Positions 32,375 through 43,900 of a stretch of DNA of 64,000 bases are shown one piece after another. Both the position numbers and the translations under genes were made by a program. This stretch comes from Chytriomyces cf. hyalinus JEL632. Lineage: Eukaryota; Chytridiomycota; Chytridiomycetes; Chytridiales; Chytriomycetaceae. Each line of letters opens with the position of its first letter. Positions within the stretch are counted from its first letter, which is position 1. Below the pieces are notes generated by a model. The model was not told the DNA's origin, ran no database searches, and saw nothing but the letters and a program-made list of their open reading frames with translations. The stretch lies in assembly GCA_025435555.1 (NCBI GenBank), contig JAIWWG010000005.1:434001-498000 (forward strand), given 5' to 3'.

Positions 32375-33107
32375 ATGCTTCACGACCAGAAACCGCAGAC
32401 TGCCGAACCAACCTTGAACGCGTTCTCCAAAAGTACTCCAAAAGCACCTCAGTTCAACGAGGAAGTGATCGCCGCCCATATCACTCCACCGAAGAGAGTG
32501 ATTGCCGTTGCCGTGGATGAATCAGAAGCGTCTAAATTTGCGCTCCAGTGGGCATTGGAGCATTTGGTGAACCCAGCAGGCAACGACCAAGTGAGTCTGT
32601 TAAAGCTTCTTTCCCATCATTCATTTGTATTTAACTGTATTCCCAGGTCTGTCTGTTAAATTGCAGGCCTTACGCCGTGCCAGACTACATTCTCGGGCAC
32701 GGGCTCGCGGGTGACTTTGCGCCTGAACGCAGCTACGAATACAACGAGGAATACGTGAACGCAATCGAACGTGCGAACCGCGAAGCGTCGCATGACCTGC
32801 TCAAGGCGTACGGCGAGCTTGTGCTGAAGAAATCATGCGCATTGCGTGCGATTGCACTGCGTGGAGATGCACGCGATGAGATTCTGATCAAAGTAATTTA
32901 TACTTCCACATTTCAATTGACTTGGTTGTCTTTTTGCTGACTTTTTGTTGTTGTTGTTGTCGCTAACAGGTTGAGGAGCTGAAGCCAGACATGCTCGTGA
33001 CTGGATGCAGAGGTCTTGGCCTCATTCAAAAGGCATTCCGCGGTTCCCTTTCAGACTACCTTGTCCAGCATTCTCCCGTGCCAGTCATTGTTCCTCGCAA
33101 GCAATAG
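32375..33107 (+). CDS. universal stress protein (USP) 5, long form
   Basis: Exons 32375-32590, 32647-32892 and 32970-33107 give 199 residues. Belongs with USP1: three exons, long N-terminal extension, acidic middle helix (NREASHDLLKAYGEL), ALRGDARDEILIKVEELKPDMLV, and last strand VPVIVPRKQ. ATP motif GCRGLGLIQKAFRGSLSDYL, with Cys after the first Gly where the others have Ser or Thr. The first intron is in a different phase from USP1 (0 versus 1), so the pair diverged before or by boundary sliding. Last member of the array. Confidence 0.92.
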
Positions 33108-33421
33108 TTTTTTTGCATCCATCTTTCTTGCCCTTACACGAACTTCTTGAACCCTTGGTGGTGGAAGTATGCTCCTCTACCATTTATACTGGTGTCACCC
33201 CAGATGTAGTAATAAAAAAGGGTGCATTGCTGGTCACGAACTTGTTTTCCGTGTCTGGACCGCGAAATCAGCGGCTGAAAAAGAGTTGCAGTGAAAGAAT
33301 CGCACTACCCTAATCGCCATCTTCCCAAACGTCAGGTGACTGCTTTTGGGCTGACGTGACTGCCGTTCTTTCTCATCCTCCTCCGGATGGGCTCATTTGC
33401 TTCCATTTTATTTGATAAGGC
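33108..33421. other. convergent 3' region
   Basis: Between the USP5 stop (plus) and the SGNH esterase stop (minus). No feature could be supported. Confidence 0.4.
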
Positions 33422-34571
33422 CTACTTGGTATTCACTGACTGAGTTTCCTGCTGCATCCATTTTGCAACTGGCAGCCGGTTGGCTATCCTCTCGGTCCGC
33501 AAATCTTCCCACACATCCCGTATTTTAGCAATCAAAGCCTTCCCCAACACCGAATTTCCTTTCGCACTCAAGTGCAGCCCATCCTCGAACAAATCACGCA
33601 CTGAAACCAAATCGTACTCCTTATCCCCAAGCCCATCCCCTCCCAAAAGCGCATCCCAACTATCCATGACTGTAAAATTCGCGGCGCTCCACAACGTCCC
33701 ATCCGCTCGAATCTCCTTCGCAGCTTGCAAACACTCGTCGCGGTACTGCTTCAACCCCGCCTTTGTTCGATGCATCATCGTCTCCACGCTCATGAACGGT
33801 GGCGTCACGAGTACAACACGAGTTCCCGGGCTCAATTTCTGCACAGAAGTGATTATCTTTTTCAAATTGTCCTTGTACTCTGGGATCGGGATATGTGCGG
33901 CCGGGACCGTGGGTTGGGTTGCGTCGTTTGAGCCGAGCATGATGAGCATGAGTGCGGTCTTTGCGTGTGGGCTGGACGGGGACGTGCTTCGAAGGACTGG
34001 CGCGACAAATGAAAGGGCGTCTCGTGTGTTGAGGCCGAGGAAGCCGCGGACGATCGTGTCCATTTTATGGTTGTATTCGTTGCGGAGGAGGCCAGAGTAT
34101 CCCAAAGTCCGCGCAGAGTATGCTGTGATGGAGTCGCCAAAGAGGAGAATGTGGTCCAGAGCGATATCATTGGACCTGCGTTTTATGGAAAAGTAGAGAG
34201 TGAATATAAAACGGTCGCATGCTGATCACGACCATCATAGCACTCAACGTGGCAGCGTGAGTTCCACCGCTTCGCCAGTTTAAGGGGTGATTTGCTGACA
34301 GCGAGAGAGACGGCGAAACAGCGACCCCAATAAAGAAGATGATAATGTTCCAGATGGCAAACAGGACAACAAGGAGACTGGCACCAACTCTCGACTGGCT
34401 TTTGCTGATGGGAGACAACGGGCGCACAGTTGTTGGTGCGATAGTCGCGGCGACGCTGCCAGGTCGGGCCGCACCGCGAGTTGCTCCAAGACTGCGCTGC
34501 TGGTTCTCCTCGTCAGCGTCCTCGAAGGCCTCCATCTCGACAACTTCCTCGTACCCTCGGCGCAGGAGCAT
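33422..34571 (-). CDS. membrane-anchored SGNH esterase (IAH1-like)
   Basis: GDSL/SGNH hydrolase related to yeast isoamyl-acetate hydrolase Iah1, splitting small acyl esters. Exons 34571-34249 and 34175-33422 (73-bp intron GTTGAG...CGCAG) give 358 residues. Unlike soluble Iah1, about 63 acidic and Arg-rich residues precede a transmembrane helix at about 64-85 (ASLLVVLFAIWNIIIFFIG), predicting a type II membrane protein with the catalytic domain on the lumenal or outer side. Catalytic blocks: FGDSIT with Ser123, GLL..., LGSNDA with Asn191, and DLFEDGLHLS with the Asp-His pair. It is convergent with USP5. Confidence 0.88.
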
Positions 34572-35102
34572 TTTGGGTGACAATGTAGTGCTGATAAAAC
34601 CTTTTTAATTCCATTTTCACATCTCTCATACCCCTTGAACACTCCGAGCTGTAATCTTCAGTCTCTGTTTCTCGATCCGTCATTTCGCGAACTTCTACAT
34701 GAAGATTAGCAAGCTCATTCACCCCTTATCGCGCATGGAATATTAAACAATAAAAAGAGAGGCGCTCCTATTCGCCAGAACAGCGTTGACCAATGAAGGC
34801 ATCCGAAATTGCATGCGTTTATTTTACTCGTAACTGCGCCGCAAGAACAGGAATTGCATGCATGATTTGTCCTTGACTGCTTACCGATCATTTCGATTAT
34901 ACTTGTTATTCTGCAAGTCCAAATTCAACATGGGACAATTGCATTGCGCGCGTTGCACGGTCTGTCGAAAACCGAGCTCTAAAAAAGCGATCCCGCGCTT
35001 TATTGCTCTCTCGACCACGCTTCTTTTCCAGAAGTCGGGACATTATTTCTCGACTGTTTTTCTTTTTTTTCCCTCGTGAAATACGAAGTCAAAAACAACA
35101 AA
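34572..35102. other. divergent promoter region of the SGNH esterase and RCL1
   Basis: Upstream region of both genes. No RNA gene, repeat or convincing coding frame was seen. Confidence 0.4.
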
Positions 35103-36928
35103 ATGGCCCTGGTGCAGAACGCCCCGTCAAACCTGAACCCAGTCAAACGTCAGAAGACTGCCGCAGCTCCGTCGGCACCGTCTCAACTACTTCGATTCGA
35201 GGGCCATCTGCATCTGCGGCAGCGGCTTGTGCTGGCAACCATATCCGGCAGGCCAGTGCGGATCGACAAGATCAGACTTTCTGATGATGAATACCCGGGA
35301 CTAGCAGGTAGGCATCTCTCCTCCCTCCGGATTAACTCACAAATGATTCTCCTTTGAATGATGATTTGCTATTTCGCTTTACCTATCCGATCTGCGGTGG
35401 CCTCCTTACATGGGCCATTGGCATGAACGAGACAGCACTGTATCTGACACTCTATCCCCCAAATTCCATCCCTATACTCCTTTCATTTCCCTCTTTCTCC
35501 TGTGTTGCCGTTCTAATGTTTGAGCCGCTTCTTAGATTATGAAGTCTCATTTTTGCGGCTGATGGAGAAAGTGACCAACGGCTCCACCCTGGAAATCTCA
35601 TATACCGGAACGTCTCTATTGTACAAGCCGGGTGTCATCACTGGTGGGAAAATTTCTCATGACTGTCCAAATTCACGGGCAATCGGATACTTTCTGGAAC
35701 CAATGATTGCGCTGGCTCCGTTCGCAAAAGTACCATTCCACCTCACCCTGAACGGTATCACCAATGACAATGTCGATATTTGTGTGAGTAGACTCCCACT
35801 GCTGTATCCTCTCGAGCTCCTGTCACCAAATGATGCTAGTATATCGATTAGTCTTTCAGTAAACTCGCTGACAAATGCATTTAATACCCTGATACCAACG
35901 TGACTCCCTTCCTTCCTCTTCCTCACATCTATATCTGATTTCGTTCCTGCTTCTAACCGTTGCTTCTTCAGGTTGACACTCTACGAACAGTCACCCTGCC
36001 AACTCTGGCGAAATTCCTGCCAACAGTCGAGTCGCAAATTCCTCTTGATCTCAAAATCACCAAACGTGGCGCTCCACCTTCCGGAGGCGGCCAAATTCTC
36101 TTCCAATGCCCCGTCATCAAGTCTCTCAAAGCCGGAGTCACTCTAACAGACCCAGGTCTTGGTGTGAAACGTATCCGCGGGATTGCCTATGCAACGCGGA
36201 TAAGCCCCCAAATGGCAAACCGTGTTGTAGACGCTGCTCGAAGTCTACTGAGTCGGTACATTCCTGATGTATACCTATACACAGACGTGTACAAGGGGGC
36301 AGAAAGTGGAAAAGGTCCTGGATACGGTGTTTCTCTCGTAGCCGAGACAACCACGTCTGTCTTGTACAGCTCTGAGTGTGCTTACCAACCACGCAAGAAG
36401 GCCGTGCAAGAGGTACTCAAAGAAGGCGACGAGATTCCTGGCTTAAGTTTGGGAACTGGGGCAATCGAGACCAAAGATGACGGCGATGTTGACGATGAAC
36501 AAGTCGTTGGTGCAGCAGCTAAGCCTCCAGCATCCACGGCGACTCAAGACGGGATCTTGGATCACTTGCAGAACGATTATACATTCCCAACACCCGAAGA
36601 TTTGGGGATTCGGGCAGCACGATTGCTGCTGACAGAAATTAGAAAAGGAGGGTGCGTTGACACTGTGTCGCAGTGGCTTGCTATTCTGATGTTGGCCCTC
36701 AGTCCTGAGGACGTGGGAAAAGTCCGTGTTGGGACGTTAACCCCAATGGCTGTGCAGTATTTAAGGGATCTGAAGCAGTTTCTGGGAGTTGTTTTCAAAA
36801 TTGCGGAGGAACCTGCTGAGGACCCAGTTGATGAAGAGGGAAACACACGGTATACAAGCTTGAAAGGAGGGGTTGTCCTCACCTGTCTTGGGACTGGATA
36901 CGTCAATGTCAACAAGAATGTCACATAA
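35103..36928 (+). CDS. RCL1: RNA 3'-terminal phosphate cyclase-like protein RCL1
   Basis: Nucleolar factor that works with Bms1 in 18S rRNA processing; it has the cyclase fold without cyclase activity. Exons 35103-35307, 35536-35783 and 35972-36928 give 469 residues. Signatures: RQRLVLATISGRPVRI, DYEVSFLRLMEKVTNGS, RGAPPSGGGQI, GKGPGYGVSLVAETT, and C-terminal TLTPMAVQYLRDLKQFLGVVFKI. About 100 residues longer than yeast and human proteins, from an N-terminal extension of about 30 residues, an acidic insert near residues 310-350 (DDGDVDDEQ) and a longer tail. The first intron (228 bp) is longer than most here. The insert lies just before the PTPEDLG helix. Confidence 0.93.
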
Positions 36929-37255
36929 TGGTGCAGCGTTCATTTTTGCATGGCTTGTCTGCACACAATGCATATACACGCAGCAAGTCCTTAATAAACA
37001 CTATTGGAGGAGAAGAACCAGTAACACTACGTCCACCAGATCCTAACTCACATCTTTTGCGCATCGTCCAGATGCGAGGTCGCTCAGTGGCGCTGGTGAC
37101 GATGCGACTTACTTTATTGTCAAGGCAGCTCCAGCTACCTTCACTCATGCAAGTTCTTCACTCCAAAGGGAGTGCGATGACAAGTGCTTGAATCCAATAA
37201 ATATAAGTGAATAAATATTTCTGCATTCGTGAATAAAGCAGCATATTCACAAAAC
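36929..37255. other. intergenic between RCL1 and the Yip1-family gene
   Basis: Nothing beyond AATAAA-type 3' signals near 36996 and 37196 was seen. Confidence 0.4.
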
Positions 37256-38587
37256 ATGAGCAAATCAACCAACTACGAAGCTCTGCTGGACCTGGACGAT
37301 CCCGTAAGTGCGGTCTCTGCTATTGGCTATGCACTGGTGCTCAACAGACGTATTATTCACGAAAATAACAGCAGCTGGACTCTGCTCAGTCGCAACTTGA
37401 GTTTCAAAGTATGCAAATATCAGGCACCATGCACACGATTTAACCATCATCAAATTACACAGACTTTGTTCTGAACTCTGCTGAGCAGAACCTGGTGTCG
37501 GGTAATGTTGGGTCATCGTCTGGCCAGCGTACAAGCAGCAACAGTGCAGCCCCAGCGCCGTCACAGACCAAGCGTACGCAGCCCCTTTGAAAACTATAAA
37601 AGCCCGATCAATCGAAAAATGCTCATGTCTCTATCCTCTCAGCGAGCCCCGCCTTTGCGCAGCCACAGCAACCAATGACAAACAACACATCGACTTCCGC
37701 TTTCTGGACCATCGAATTCTACGCTCGCTTCTTTGACGTTGACAGCTCAGATGTTGCGCAACGTATTATTGCCGCTCTGATTCCGCGTGATAGTTTTATG
37801 GACAAAATCTCAGCAAACCCCGATTTGTATGGTATGATGCTTTGGCTCACGCATTTTCCTGGTCGAAAAAAACCTAACATGTATGTATGTCATCGCGTTT
37901 TTTCAGGTCCATTCTGGATCCCGACGACTGTTATCTTTTCATTATTCATTTCTTCCTTCATTGCCGGCTCCATCAATTCGTACTTGTCAGATTCCTCAAA
38001 GGAGTATGTTTATGATATGACGCTGCTGTCATTTGCAAGTACCGTTGTCTATTCATACGTTGGAATTACTGCCGGTTTGATTTGGGCGATTGGGAAATAT
38101 TTTGCGTGTCCTGTCAAGATTCTTGAAGTGATGGGACTGGTTGGGTACGGGATGTCTATCTGGGTTCCAGTTTCGGTAACTGCGTGTTTTCATTCAAAAT
38201 TCTGTTGTCGGGACTCTAAATTTGTTTTCTGAATAATGGTTGGCAGGTACTATGTGCCATTCCATCTGCCTTCCTTCGAAGTATTCTGGTCCTAGCTGGC
38301 TTTGCTCTAACATGTTCGTTCACCTATTTTTCTTCAGAAAAAGTATATCTCAAGCTCATGAGATTTTGGGCCCAATTATAGCATACCTGTTCATCACAAA
38401 CATAAACCCCTTTTTCAATGAGCCGTCTCGAGCAGCAGCCAAAACAATCGTATTGACTGTCATTGTGGTGTTGAATGCTGCGATCGCTTTGGCGTTCCGA
38501 TATGGATTCTTTGCGTTTGTTGCTGAAACTTCCGCGGGGGTTGGGAAAGGCGAGGATGTTCCTGTGAAATCGGGAGCTGCAGTCTGA
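37256..38587 (+). CDS. Yip1-family Golgi/ER membrane protein (YIPF-like)
   Basis: Five-pass membrane protein of the Yip1 family, which binds Rab GTPases in early secretory traffic. Seven short exons: 37256-37303, 37372-37408, 37463-37573, 37643-37831, 37907-38175, 38247-38313 and 38382-38587, giving 308 residues. The hydrophilic N-terminus (about 1-65) leads to the conserved entry WTIEFYARFFDVDSSDV, then GPFWIPTTVIFSLFI, YVGITAGLIWAIGKYF, LVGYGMSIWVPVSVLCAIPS, LVLAGFALTSYLF and TIVLTVIVVLNAAIALAFRYG, the membrane segments. The acceptor for exon 7 (38381) was chosen over two nearer AGs because it restores the expected loop length and avoids a stop. Best match in layout is YIPF1/YIPF2-type. Confidence 0.85.
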
Positions 38588-38770
38588 AGCCTTTGGGTGT
38601 ATTTGGGGAGTGGTTTTTAAAATTATGTTGGAATGTGTGGTGTGAACATAAATCCGTATTCGAGTTGCAATTTTGCGGGGATCCCATTGGCTTCTATCAA
38701 ATCATGCCTGCGAGTAATACTAATTTTGGCGCAAGGAGACAATGGTGGAAAATCCTCAAATATTTGATAT

Positions 38771-40787
38771 TTATTGACCAACATCCGCTTGGAAAAACTC
38801 AACAAAGGAACATATACGGATAATTGCTTTTGCCATTGCCAGCAGCACAGCTGTATTCAACAGTACCAAGAGAATAACCCCGATCAACACCACAAGCAAC
38901 ATTTTAGAAATGATTTCGTTCATGCTGTTGTCAGCGATTGATTTCACACGGGATATATCATCAACCCATTCCTTATCGATGTCTTTCCATTCAGAATCTG
39001 GTTGCATTCTTGCTGTCTGGGGAGCATGAACCGCATCCGGCAAGTTTCGCAACTTTGTAATTTTCCCGTGATGGTGCAAGGGCCTGACTGTTGCGCTTGA
39101 CAGTACTGAGGACGTTGTTGATGCATTTTTACGGTGTCTTGATGGGTATTGTCGGGTGAACGGATGGGACTGAGCTTGAGTGAGTGACGGCCAAAGCTTT
39201 TCCCTTGAAAAGATGGGTGACCCAACAGTTGAAGACACGCGATGCTGCGGGATCGCGGCACCCAACGCATTCGATAAGGCGGAAAATTCGGTTTCGTTTT
39301 CGTCAGACGAATCCATGGCGAGCAAACTGTTGCGGATTTCAAGTTCCAAGGTTTTGAATCGTTTTCTGAGCGAGCGCACGACTGAGTGTTTGCTCTTCCC
39401 TGAGTCCAGATCTGCTTCGTTTGAGGAACACATGAAAGCAGTGATGCTGGTCTTTTCTTCGCTGCTGGACGCGATGCAAATGATTGTGGAGACTCGTACC
39501 ATGTCGCCGTTGTAGTGGCAGACTTTTTTGGTGGTTTTGATGCAAATTCTATTGCAAAAACGGAAGATAAATGGAAAGAAAGAAAATAGAGGATGTAAGA
39601 ACTTACTTGTTATGTGAATGGAAGAGAATTTCTTGCACAATTTCGGCACTGGTTTTCTTGACAGCGTCGCTTCCATCCAGCAAATAACTCACAGAAAGTT
39701 GCATGCCGGAAACTAGGTCGATTTCAGAGTCTGAATTTTTTTCGGGTCGCCCATCGCCCGACCAATTCGTCACATGAAACTCTGCATTAATTCAACAACT
39801 CAGAATCAGCGAATGCGCAATATCCCCATCAAAAACATGAAACTCAAAAAACCTGTCGTGTTGGAGTAATCAGAGAAACATAGCATGAGCAGTCCGACAT
39901 GCGCTTTTAGAGATGGTTTGCGTTGTGAAATGCTGCTGCACCGTGCTCGGCATAACAGGTCACGCACAAACGAAAAGCTCAGATCAAAGACACCGTCGTA
40001 AATGAGAGTATTATCAGTGAATGAGTGAATCTTGCAGTGTTGATTTCCGAGTTTGTTGGTGGCTGATGGGTTGGATGAGGGAGGTGCCACATTGAATCTG
40101 GCCCCGTCCATGCGGTGTTCGCGCACTGCAGACGCATTCAGTGCTTCGATAGTATCGCCGATATCAGATGAGCCGTCCAAATTGACCAATGCTTTTCTTT
40201 GTGGCTGGTCAAATCCAAAAGTAGCCAAACTGAACATCGAATTCCCACTGAACCTTCGAAGCTGGCACTGCGCAAAAAAACACGATTACTCGAAGGATGA
40301 GCAAATTCCAGCAATACACCAGAAAACGTACATTGCTTGTCCACAGCCGATTCAGCAACTCAAAAACCGCATCGCGGTCGTTAAAACCCGCCAGTTCGAG
40401 AGCAGCCCCAGCATGATCCTTATCCTCAATCACTATGCCATTGGGTACGTCGCCAAGCGAGTTTCTCCGAGAGACTGCCGTGATGCGCGCGAATGGCAGC
40501 ATGGGCAGCGCGTGTATGTTGAGAATGGCCGAATGGAAACTAACGCACAAGTGTCGCTCGGTGACCCACAGTCTTCCCGATAGATCCTTGCCTGCAAAGA
40601 AGGCAAACACGAATGTTTCAACGAGACGCTCCTTCGCGGGCACCTTTGTAAAGAGGGCATGGAACTCTGCGCTGGTCTTTGCCGGTGGTTTGCGAGACGC
40701 TCGAGATGGGTGCCCGTGCTGCCCGTGCACGTGATGGTGCGCTGTGTGTATCTGGAGTTCGCGTCCGTCCGCTCTTGTCATGGTCAT
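38771..40787 (-). CDS. GRAM-domain protein with C-terminal membrane anchor (Lam/GRAMD1-like)
   Basis: Exons 40787-40332, 40267-39853, 39781-39607 and 39548-38771 give 607 residues. The GRAM domain is at about 38-152: FHALFTKVPAKERLVETFVF, LSGRLWVTERHLCVSF, LPFARITAVSRR, FNDRDAVFELLNRLW. The middle region (about 290-420) has the size and strand pattern of a VASt/StART-like lipid-transfer domain, but this is weak. A hydrophobic segment near residue 570 (KMLLVVLIGVILLVLLNTAV) is a C-terminal anchor. Lam/GRAMD1 proteins sit at ER contact sites and move sterols; the role here is by analogy. It is convergent with the Yip1-family gene. Confidence 0.75.
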
Positions 40788-40991
40788 TCGATTATTTGAG
40801 TGTTTTGACGTGACAAAATTTGTAATCTAAAGTCTTGTTTACTTTTTTTTTGTTTCAGAATCTTTCCAATCCGCCGACATGTTCAACCACCAGGACGCAT
40901 ATTAAAGAAGAACATGAGAGGGCTCACCGGAAGAAGATTGCAAAAAGAAAAAAGAAAAAAAAAAAAAAAAAAAGATTGCTTTCCTGTGCAA

Positions 40992-43900
40992 TCAAACATT
41001 CAACGCAAAAGCAACCACAAACGCGCAAACAGAGCTCCAGCCATACATCGAGACGGAACTAGCACCCGCGCGGTACAAGTTTTGAGCAGTTGTGGTGCTG
41101 CGAACGGGGCTAGCAGCAGCAGGCGGAGGAGTTCCTCCCGTAACTGGGTTGTACCCGACAGAACCACCATTGGAGACTGCTGGCGCACTTTTAGTGGTAG
41201 CAACGTAAGATCCATCAGATGTCTTTTTCGACGATGGTGCAACTGGACCGGGGGCATTGTCCGAAGTCGCTGGCTTGGACACCGAAGTGGGTTTAGCACT
41301 TTCGGAGCCACTTGACATTGTAGTGCATGAAGACACGGATGACGTTGATACTCTGACAGTGGACACCGATGGAGCCACCAAAGACGAGCTAGTTTTTGAT
41401 GGCACATTTGAAGCTGGGGGGACATACGTGGTGGATGAAACTGATGCTGACGATTGCGAGGTTGGTGCTGATGTGGCGACAGTCGATGATGCAGAAGAGC
41501 TGGAACCGCTTGGAGCACTAGAGCTGGTTGAAGCGCTTGGAACACTGCTAGTTGTGCTGCTGGAACTGGTTGCAACACCGGAAGTGTTGGAAATGGTGCT
41601 GGTTGTGGCGCTCGCGCTGACTGATGTGCTGGAGCTAGTTGGTACTTCCGAACTGCTGGAACTTGCGCTCGTTGGGACAACAGACGTGGTAGAGCTAGTT
41701 GGCACATTGGTTGAGCTGGAGGTAGTTGACACGACGGTTGAGCTAGAGGTGGTTGGCACGTCGGTCGAGCTGGAAGTGGTTGGGGCAACAGACGAGCTAG
41801 AAGTGGTTGGCACATCAGTCGAGCTAGAAGTGGTTGGGACATCTGTCGAGCTAGAGGTAGTTGGCACGTCGGTCGAGCTAGAAGTGGTTGGGACATCTGT
41901 CGAGCTAGAGGTAGTTGGCACGTCGGTCGAGCTAGAAGTGGTTGGGGCAACAGACGAGCTAGAAGTGCTTGGCACATCGGTTGAACTAGTCACATCAGTC
42001 GAGCTAGAAGTGGTTGGGACATCTGTCGAGCTAGAGGTAGTTGGCACGTCGGTCGAGCTAGAAGTGGTTGGGGCAACAGACGAGCTAGAAGTGCTTGGCA
42101 CATCGGTTGAACTAGTCACATCAGTCGAGCTGGAAGTGGTTGGGACATCAGTCGAGCTTGAAGTGGTTGGCACATCAGACGACGTGGAAGTGGTTGGATC
42201 AGCAGACGACGTGGATGTGGTTGGCTCAGCAGACGAGGTGGAAGTGGTTGGCACATCAGTCGAGCTGGAAGTGGTTGGCTCAGCAGACGAGGTGGAAGCG
42301 GTTGGCACATCAGTCGAGCTGGAAGTGGTTGGCACATCAGTCGAGCTGGAGGTAGTTGGCACATCAGTCGAGCTGGAGGTGGTTGGCACCTCGGTGGAGC
42401 TTGAGGTGGTTGGCACGTCAGTCGAGCTGGAGGTGGTTGGCACATCAGTCACGCTAGAGCTTGTTGGAACATCAGAAGTGCTGGAACTTGCGCTAGTTGT
42501 GGCGCTCGAGCTGTCAGAGGTGGATGCTGTCGACAAGGAAGAGGTAGCAGTTGAAGTGGTCGATGAAGAGGAACCTGGGGTCTGTGATGAAAAAAAAAAT
42601 AAAACAGTTTAGAAAACTGGCTTGACACGGGATTTTCGGATCATCTTTTACCACTGGTGCCGGGGGAGTTTTGCCAGTGGTAGTTGTCTTTGTGGACGAC
42701 GTGCACTTGGTGGTTGTTTTCACAGGCTTCGACTTTGTGGTTGTAGTGCTTTTGGTGGTTTTGGATTCAGATGTCTTTGTCTTTGTGGTTTTAGTCGTTG
42801 TTGTTGGGGAAACCTTGGTCTTTGAAGAAGTTGTGCATTTGGTGGTGGAGGTTGTTGTTTTGGCGGTTGTTGTTTTGGCGGTTGTTGTTTTGACGGTTGT
42901 TGTTTTAGCGGTTGTTGTTTTGGAGGTTTTCGACTTTGTTGAGCATGTGCTGGTTTTGGCAGTGGGGCTAACAGACTTGCTTGAGCTAGTAGGCACGCTA
43001 GAAGTGCTAGAAGTTGAGCTGCTTGGGACAGCAGAAGTGCTTGTGCTGGTCAGCGAGTCGGTCGTGCTGGAGCTGGTTGGGGCATCAGACGAGCTTGAGC
43101 TAGATGGGACATCGGTCGAGCTGGAGCTGGTTGGCGCAACAGAAGTGGTAGAGGTGGCTGGCGCATCAGACGTGCTGGAGCTAGTAGGTTCGACAGAAGT
43201 GCTGGAGCTGGTGGGCTCAACAGAAGTGCTGGAGGAGGTGGGCTCAACAGAAGTGCTGGAGCTGGTTGGCTCAACAGAAGTGGTAGAGGTGGCTGGCGCA
43301 TCAGACGTACTGGAGCTGGTGGATTCGACCGACGTGCTGGAGCTGGTTGACTCAACAGAAGTGGTAGAGGTGGCTGGCGCATCAGACGTGCTGGAGCTAG
43401 TAGGTTCGACAGAAGTGCTGGAGCTGGTGGGCTCAACAGAAGTGCTGGAGGAGGTGGGCTCAACAGAAGTGCTGGAGCTGGTTGGCTCAACAGAAGTGGT
43501 AGAGGTGGCTGGCGCATCAGACGTACTGGAGCTGGTGGATTCGACCGACGTGCTGGAGCTGGTTGACTCAACAGAAGTGGTAGAGGTGGCTGGCGCATCA
43601 GACGTGCTGGAGCTAGTAGGTTCGACAGAAGTGCTGGAGCTGGTTGGCTCAACAGAAGTCGTAGAGGAGGTTGGCGCGTCAGAAGAGGTAGAGCTGGATG
43701 GGCCTTCAGTTGTGCTGGAGCTGGTTGTTTCCACAGAAGTGGTAGAGCTGGTTGGTTCATCAGAAGTGCTGGAGCTTGTTGGGACTTCAGTTGTGCTGGA
43801 GCTTGTTGGGACTTCAGTTGTGCTGGAACTGGTTGGCACATCGATTGTGCTGGAGCTTGTTGGCTCGTCGGCAGTGCTAGTTGTGGCGCTGGTCGACAAA

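Noticed and set aside
41257-42612. Long plus-strand frame (about 450 codons, Val/Glu/Leu-rich) opposite the mucin gene
   Set aside because: It is the antisense of perfect Ser/Thr repeats whose period is a multiple of three, so it stays open by composition. The minus strand has a signal peptide, introns and an anchor signal.
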